From the NCBI GenBank assembly GCA_045593825.1, contig JAZNXI010000066.1, positions 1-17,316 of the forward strand: 17,316 nucleotides of DNA, given 5' to 3'. The DNA is from SIG299 sp045593825 (GTDB lineage Bacteria; Bacillota; Clostridia; Lachnospirales; Lachnospiraceae). Below the pieces are notes generated by a model. That model saw only the letters and a program-made list of their open reading frames with translations. It did not search any database and was not told where the DNA came from. This document shows positions 13,883-17,316 of this stretch, piece after piece. The first letter of the stretch is position 1, and the number at the start of each line of letters is the position of its first letter. Made by a program: the position numbers and the translations under genes.

Positions 13883-14845
13883 TTATTCGCCCTGCTTTTT
13901 GTTTTCTGCAAAAGTGGTTACACCGATACCAATGCCCTTCTTCATATCGGTATCAGCCTGGATATTCTGCATTCTGTAGTAATCCATTACGCCAAGGGAA
14001 CCGCTTCTGAGTGCTTCTGCCATAGCCTTTGGAATTTCAGCTTCAGCAGCAACTACGGCCGCTCTCATTTCCTGCTCCAATGCTACCGCCATGGCACGAC
14101 GTTCTTCCGCTCTGGCCTGGGCAATCTTATTGTCTGCTTCAGCCTGGAGGCTCTGCAAGTTTGCGCCAACGTTTCTGCCGATATCAATATCTGCAATATC
14201 CAAGGAAAGAATTTCAAATGCGGTACCAGAATCAAGACCTTTACTGAGAACTACCTTGGAAATGTCGTCCGGATTTTCCAAAACAGTAGCATGGTTATTG
14301 GAGGAACCTACGGTTGTAACGATACCTTCACCAACTCTGGCGATGATAGTTTCTTCACCTGCACCACCGATTAAGCGTTCAATGTTGGTACGAACGGTAA
14401 TTCTTGCCTTAACAAGAAGCTCGATACCATCCTTTGCAACCGCAGAAATGGATGGAGTTTCAATTACCTTTGGAGTTACACTCATGGTTACCGCTTTAAA
14501 TACATCACGGCCTGCCAGGTCAATGGCAGATGCCTGTTCAAAGTTTAAACTCATGCCGGCACGTTCTGCCGCAATCAGAGCATTTACTACACTATCTACG
14601 TTACCGCCTGCCATATAATGTGCTTCCAGCTGGTTTGCGGTAAGCTTAAGTCCTGCTTTGGTAGCCTTAATCATCGGCATTACAATGTATGCCGGTCTTA
14701 CACGGCGGAGTTTCATACCAATCAGATGAATAACACCAATTTTAACACCGGATGCCACCGCAGAAATCCAAAGTCCCATCGGAACCAGGCAGAAAAATCC
14801 AATGACTAAAACAACAATAATCCCTAAAATAATATACTTTCCCAT
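13883..14845 (-). CDS. floA: Flotillin-like protein FloA (SPFH domain, membrane microdomains)
   Basis: This 320-residue protein matches bacterial FloA (YqfA). Such proteins organise functional membrane microdomains and affect the activity of membrane kinases and secretion. An N-terminal hairpin-like hydrophobic segment (4-32) is followed by the SPFH/PHB region (about 40-200) with LRRVRPAYIVMPMIKATKAGL near its start. An Ala/Glu-rich coiled-coil region follows (QAEADNKIAQARAEERRAMA onward). The length is close to that of the B. subtilis protein. The frame is open to 14878, but a strong GAGGAGG site precedes the ATG at 14845, so that start is chosen. It follows nfeD by 16 bases, the usual floA-nfeD pairing, and abuts the response regulator gene. 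Confidence 0.94.
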   Translation of the reverse strand: MGKYIILGIIVVLVIGFFCLVPMGLWISAVASGVKIGVIHLIGMKLRRVRPAYIVMPMIKATKAGLKLTANQLEAHYMAGGNVDSVVNALIAAERAGMSLNFEQASAIDLAGRDVFKAVTMSVTPKVIETPSISAVAKDGIELLVKARITVRTNIERLIGGAGEETIIARVGEGIVTTVGSSNNHATVLENPDDISKVVLSKGLDSGTAFEILSLDIADIDIGRNVGANLQSLQAEADNKIAQARAEERRAMAVALEQEMRAAVVAAEAEIPKAMAEALRSGSLGVMDYYRMQNIQADTDMKKGIGIGVTTFAENKKQGE

Positions 14846-14861
14846 ACTTACTTCCTCCTCA

Positions 14862-15341
14862 TTATTTTGTTGATACAATCAGCTTATTATCTTTAACTCT
14901 ACTGATATAAATCTTTTCTCCCTTTTTGATGTAGCTTCCGCCGGAGAGAATATCAAATTCAATTCCTTCGAAGTTTCCTTTGCCAGCCGGGCGAAGGTCT
15001 GTGGCTGCAACACCCTCTTTACCTACCAGATATTCCAAATCCGAGGATTCCAAAAAGCCCTGCTCTCCTTTTACATCCTCTCTGAGAACCATTGGTGACT
15101 TTACCTTCTTTGACCCAAGAATTGTCATGGCAACCGCCAGCATAATACCCAAAATGACGATTACAATGATTGCCATAATAATGCCTTCCGAGACGGTATC
15201 GGCGGTAAAGATAATTCCCAGTACCAGACTGATAATGCCGCTGATTCCCGGAAGTCCGAAGCCCGGTACTGCCATTTCAATGCCAACCAGCACAAAGCCG
15301 GCAATGAGTAACACAATTCCGATTATTTCAAATGGTGTCAT
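14862..15341 (-). CDS. NfeD-family membrane protein
   Basis: This 159-residue short-type NfeD protein has N-terminal spans at about 5-23, 31-47 and 53-75, with the family's GFGLPG turn (27-32). A C-terminal cytoplasmic OB-fold domain (about 85-159) includes LVGKEGVAATDLRPAGKG and the end strands KGEKIYISRVKDNKLIV. NfeD proteins work with flotillin/SPFH partners in membrane microdomains, and their genes are nearly always adjacent, as here. The ATG at 15341 overlaps the sensor kinase stop (ATGA), and its AGGAGAAGG site lies inside the kinase gene, so translation is coupled to the kinase. The serine-protease domain of long NfeD proteins is absent. Confidence 0.92.
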   Translation of the reverse strand: MTPFEIIGIVLLIAGFVLVGIEMAVPGFGLPGISGIISLVLGIIFTADTVSEGIIMAIIVIVILGIMLAVAMTILGSKKVKSPMVLREDVKGEQGFLESSDLEYLVGKEGVAATDLRPAGKGNFEGIEFDILSGGSYIKKGEKIYISRVKDNKLIVSTK

Positions 15342-16069
15342 TCTCCTTCTCCTTTCTGAAAGCTGACGGCAAATGAAGTTCTTTCCTCCGTCGAGCTTAC
15401 CGAAATATTTCCTTTGTTTTCTTTTACAATATCAGATACAATGGCAAGACCCATGCCGTGTCCGGATTCTTTTTTTGTGGAAAAACCACGTTTAAAGATA
15501 TTTTCCAGATGCTCCTTCGGAATCGCCGTCCCATTATTGGAAACAGTAAAAAGATAATTCTCCCTATCTTCGTTAATGTCTATTTCCAGTTTTCTCTCCT
15601 CCGTCGTTTCCGAAAGGGCTGTCATGGCATTGTCAATTAAATTGGATAACACCTTGCAAAGCTGCCAATCTTCCACACGAAGCTTTAGCAAGTCGGATTT
15701 TACTTCCACATAAACGTCAATCTCTTTGCCTTCTGCCTCTTCCATCTTTGCTTTCAAAAGTGCATTCAGTGCAGGCTTGGATGTCTTAAGCGCCTTGCCG
15801 GTTTTCATAATTCCTTTGTACACCGGCGCCAGGTACTTTTTCAGGTCCTCATACTCTTCCAGTTCCAGCAGTCCGTACACCACCTGCAGATGGTTTAAAT
15901 AATCATGTCTGGCGGCACGAAGTTCAAAATTTAATTGTTCCAGATTTTTTAGGCTTTCCTGCAGTTGCAAAAGATGCAAGCGCTGCTTTTTATGTAATAC
16001 CAGCACCACTGCCATACATACTGCCAAAACAAGAACTGCCACCAGGCAAAAGATAAGTTCCATTGACAT
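15338..16069 (-). CDS. Spo0B/GHKL-type sensor histidine kinase
   Basis: This 243-residue kinase has a single N-terminal membrane span (3-25) and no extracellular sensor domain. A coiled segment leads to the dimerisation helix with the phosphoacceptor H55 in ARHDYLNHLQVVYGLLEL, the Spo0B-like form seen in CitA/DcuS and AgrC-type kinases. The ATPase domain shows the N box N143-LIDN (143-147), NNG (178-180), a short lid region and GHGMGL (203-208). The start follows an AGGAG site by 8 bases. It is first in the kinase-nfeD-floA-regulator operon. Lacking a sensor, it likely reads the membrane itself or is gated by the FloA/NfeD scaffold encoded with it; that is inference. Confidence 0.92.
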   Translation of the reverse strand: MSMELIFCLVAVLVLAVCMAVVLVLHKKQRLHLLQLQESLKNLEQLNFELRAARHDYLNHLQVVYGLLELEEYEDLKKYLAPVYKGIMKTGKALKTSKPALNALLKAKMEEAEGKEIDVYVEVKSDLLKLRVEDWQLCKVLSNLIDNAMTALSETTEERKLEIDINEDRENYLFTVSNNGTAIPKEHLENIFKRGFSTKKESGHGMGLAIVSDIVKENKGNISVSSTEERTSFAVSFQKGEGE

Positions 16070-16101
16070 CTTAAGGACTCCTTTTGTATCTTTCTTTTGT
16101 G

Positions 16102-16139
16102 ATTATACCATAACAGAGAAAACTGTTTTTTTAAACAGA
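16102..16139 (-). promoter_or_regulatory. Extended -10 promoter with upstream direct repeats, kinase-nfeD-floA-regulator operon
   Basis: On the minus strand TATAAT (16107-16102) is preceded by TGG, an extended -10. No good -35 is seen. Two TCTGTT repeats start at 16139 and 16117, exactly 22 bases apart and on the same strand. That is the spacing LytTR regulators use, though their fit to the published 9-bp LytTR consensus is only partial. A small inverted repeat CTGTTT-AAAA-AAACAG overlaps the first copy. The operon's own regulator could bind here. Confidence 0.45.
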
Positions 16140-16233
16140 TAATCTCTCAACTATACATTTTTGATGTTGAAATGTCATAAAACAATTATATAACAAAACT
16201 TAACTTTACGCACTACATAGTTTTATAAAATAA

Positions 16234-16276
16234 TAAGACCATGTTTTACAGAACTCCTCCATAAAACACAGTCTTA
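16234..16276 (-). terminator. Probable terminator of the SHOCT-domain gene unit
   Basis: On the minus strand TAAGACTGTGTTTTA (16276-16262) pairs with TAAAACATGGTCTTA (16248-16234), with two internal mismatches and a 13-base loop. The following sequence TTATTTTATA is U-rich but broken. It lies just past the stop at 16285. The remaining gap up to the kinase start (16070-16233) is AT-rich and holds the kinase promoter and nothing else I can support. Confidence 0.65.
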
Positions 16277-16284
16277 CTTAATAA

Positions 16285-16710
16285 CTATAATTCCTTTAAA
16301 ATTTCCTGTTTCTTTTCTTCGTATTCTTCTTTGGTAATCAACCGCTGGTCATAAAGGCTTTGCAGGGATTTTAAGCGGTTTTCGATATCGTTTCCGCTGC
16401 TTCGCACCGTCTCGCTATCTTCGAAATCACTAACCGAATAAGACGAGCCAAATCCACGATGTGAGGTCACCGTCACATTGTCCGGGTCAGAATCCTCAAT
16501 TTCGATGACATGTGTATCAATCTTTTTGTCTGTAAAACCGTTCCTCCAATGAGAATAGGTAATAAAGCCCGCAATTGCTGTCCAAACAAGGCCAAACGGC
16601 CCAAATATCGGAATGGCAACAAACAAGCCAATCAAACAAAAGATAATTCCAACCGCAAATCCCAGTTTAGACTGGGCCCCGGATGGCCTTACATGAATTT
16701 TCTTAGACAT
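16285..16710 (-). CDS. SHOCT-domain small membrane protein
   Basis: This 141-residue protein has two closely spaced hydrophobic segments (16-33 and 37-53), a polar acidic middle with little predicted structure (60-108), and a C-terminal SHOCT motif (110-141, IENRLKSLQSLYDQRLITKEEYEEKKQEIL). SHOCT is a short helical pair found at the ends of many membrane or secreted proteins, and is thought to aid oligomerisation. No catalytic residues are visible and the function is unknown. The start has an AGAAAGGA site 8 bases upstream. It follows the 16732 gene by 21 bases, so the two are likely co-transcribed and may form one membrane complex. Confidence 0.85.
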   Translation of the reverse strand: MSKKIHVRPSGAQSKLGFAVGIIFCLIGLFVAIPIFGPFGLVWTAIAGFITYSHWRNGFTDKKIDTHVIEIEDSDPDNVTVTSHRGFGSSYSVSDFEDSETVRSSGNDIENRLKSLQSLYDQRLITKEEYEEKKQEILKEL

Positions 16711-16731
16711 ACCGCCATTCCTTTCTAACGA

Positions 16732-17316
16732 TTACATGTTATCATATTTGCTCTTCAAATCATCCACTTCCTGATTGCCGAAGGTTTCCAAAGGCTTGCT
16801 GAGGATAATCTCTCTCTGCAGCTTCTTTGCCTCTTCTTCGTACTTCTTTGCGTCAGAACCGTAGTTAATAAACTGGTAAATAGCTACCACAAGCATAACC
16901 AAGCCAACGATGATGAGAAGCACTGCAAGACCGTTTCCGTTATCTTTTACTGCAGTCAGCTTTTCCTGATAGCTTGCAATACCCTTGGCAAGTACCTGGT
17001 CGTTGGTTAAGCTGTAATCATCCCAGTAATAGTCAATTTCGTCTAATAAATCGTTTACATCAGACTCGGACATATATTTTTCTACTTTATCACCGATAGC
17101 CCAGCTCCACCAGTTCACATTGTCGTAATAGGCAATCAAAACATGGTTTTGATCTTTAAACAGACCGCTGTACAAACCAATAGTATAGTTATCACAGGTA
17201 GATACGGATTTATCGTATTCCTTAACTGTATAGAAATACAAAGGAATACCGGTTTTAATATAAAACTCATTGCAGGCAGCCTCCGTCATACCGCTGCCTT
17301 CGGTAAAACCATCATC
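16732..17316 (-). CDS. Membrane protein with possible TPM-like domain, 5' end cut by the window
   Basis: Only the C-terminal 194 residues are in the window. The frame is open through the last base and no ribosome binding site precedes the internal ATG at 17289, so the true start is outside. The visible part begins with a polar domain (GSGMTEAACNEFYIKTGIPLYFYTV..., then IGLYSGLF, VLIAYYDN and WAIGDKVEKYMSESDV) whose strand and helix order recalls the TPM domain of membrane-anchored proteins. This is a tentative match. One clear transmembrane segment follows at about 128-152 of the visible part (NGLAVLLIIVGLVMLVVAIY), then a charged, helical cytoplasmic tail. The gene pairs with the SHOCT-domain gene downstream. 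Function is not known. Confidence 0.75.
   Translation of the reverse strand, partial: DDGFTEGSGMTEAACNEFYIKTGIPLYFYTVKEYDKSVSTCDNYTIGLYSGLFKDQNHVLIAYYDNVNWWSWAIGDKVEKYMSESDVNDLLDEIDYYWDDYSLTNDQVLAKGIASYQEKLTAVKDNGNGLAVLLIIVGLVMLVVAIYQFINYGSDAKKYEEEAKKLQREIILSKPLETFGNQEVDDLKSKYDNM

Noticed and set aside
1..17316. CRISPR array, insertion sequence, prophage, tRNA or rRNA
   Set aside because: No regularly spaced repeats, transposase or phage proteins, terminal repeats or cloverleaf-like sequences were found on either strand.

Overview
The window looks like a chromosomal segment of a low-GC, Gram-positive anaerobe of the Clostridia, most likely Lachnospiraceae-like. This rests on AT-rich intergenic DNA, strong AGGAGG-type ribosome binding sites paired with some TTG and GTG starts, sigma-A-like promoters, tightly overlapping genes, and families typical of that group (FloA/NfeD pair, Spo0B-like sensor kinase with a LytTR regulator, GT8 glycosyltransferases). 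Genus cannot be set from the sequence alone. There is no insertion sequence, phage gene, CRISPR array, tRNA or rRNA.

Layout, left to right. (1) 68-1646, minus strand: a type I phosphodiesterase/alkaline-phosphatase-superfamily enzyme followed by a GNAT acetyltransferase. Upstream, the 323-base gap 1680-2002 is not empty. It has a near-consensus promoter, a region that folds, and a terminator hairpin, which together look like a roughly 220-nt independent small RNA or a long attenuated leader. (2) 2003-3759: an HdeD/DUF308 membrane protein and, divergently, an unrecognised 339-residue protein. (3) 3795-8649, minus strand: a compact five-gene operon: TetR-family regulator, PlsC-like acyltransferase, GT8 glycosyltransferase, a GT8-acyltransferase fusion, and a YihY/BrkB membrane protein. 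(4) 8887-13066, plus strand, divergent from the operon: a Ca2+-type P-type ATPase and a cardiolipin synthase. (5) 13115-16069, minus strand: sensor kinase, NfeD, FloA (flotillin) and LytTR response regulator in one overlapping operon. (6) 16285 to the window end, minus strand: a SHOCT-domain membrane protein and the 3' part of a membrane protein that may carry a TPM-like domain.

How they fit together. Regions 2-4 appear to form one local regulon for the cell envelope. The two divergent intergenic regions (2537-2739 and 8650-8886) hold four 26-bp dyads of the form TTGGACA-N12-TGTCCAA, one facing each transcription unit. In three of the four the gene-proximal arm abuts the predicted -35, with 23-24 bases between GTCC and the -10. 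The TetR protein encoded at the head of the acyltransferase operon is the obvious candidate binder. The likely output is a membrane remodelling programme: glycosyl/acyl lipid synthesis, cardiolipin synthesis and ion efflux. Region 5 places membrane-microdomain proteins between the two halves of a two-component system, which suggests a second envelope-sensing unit.
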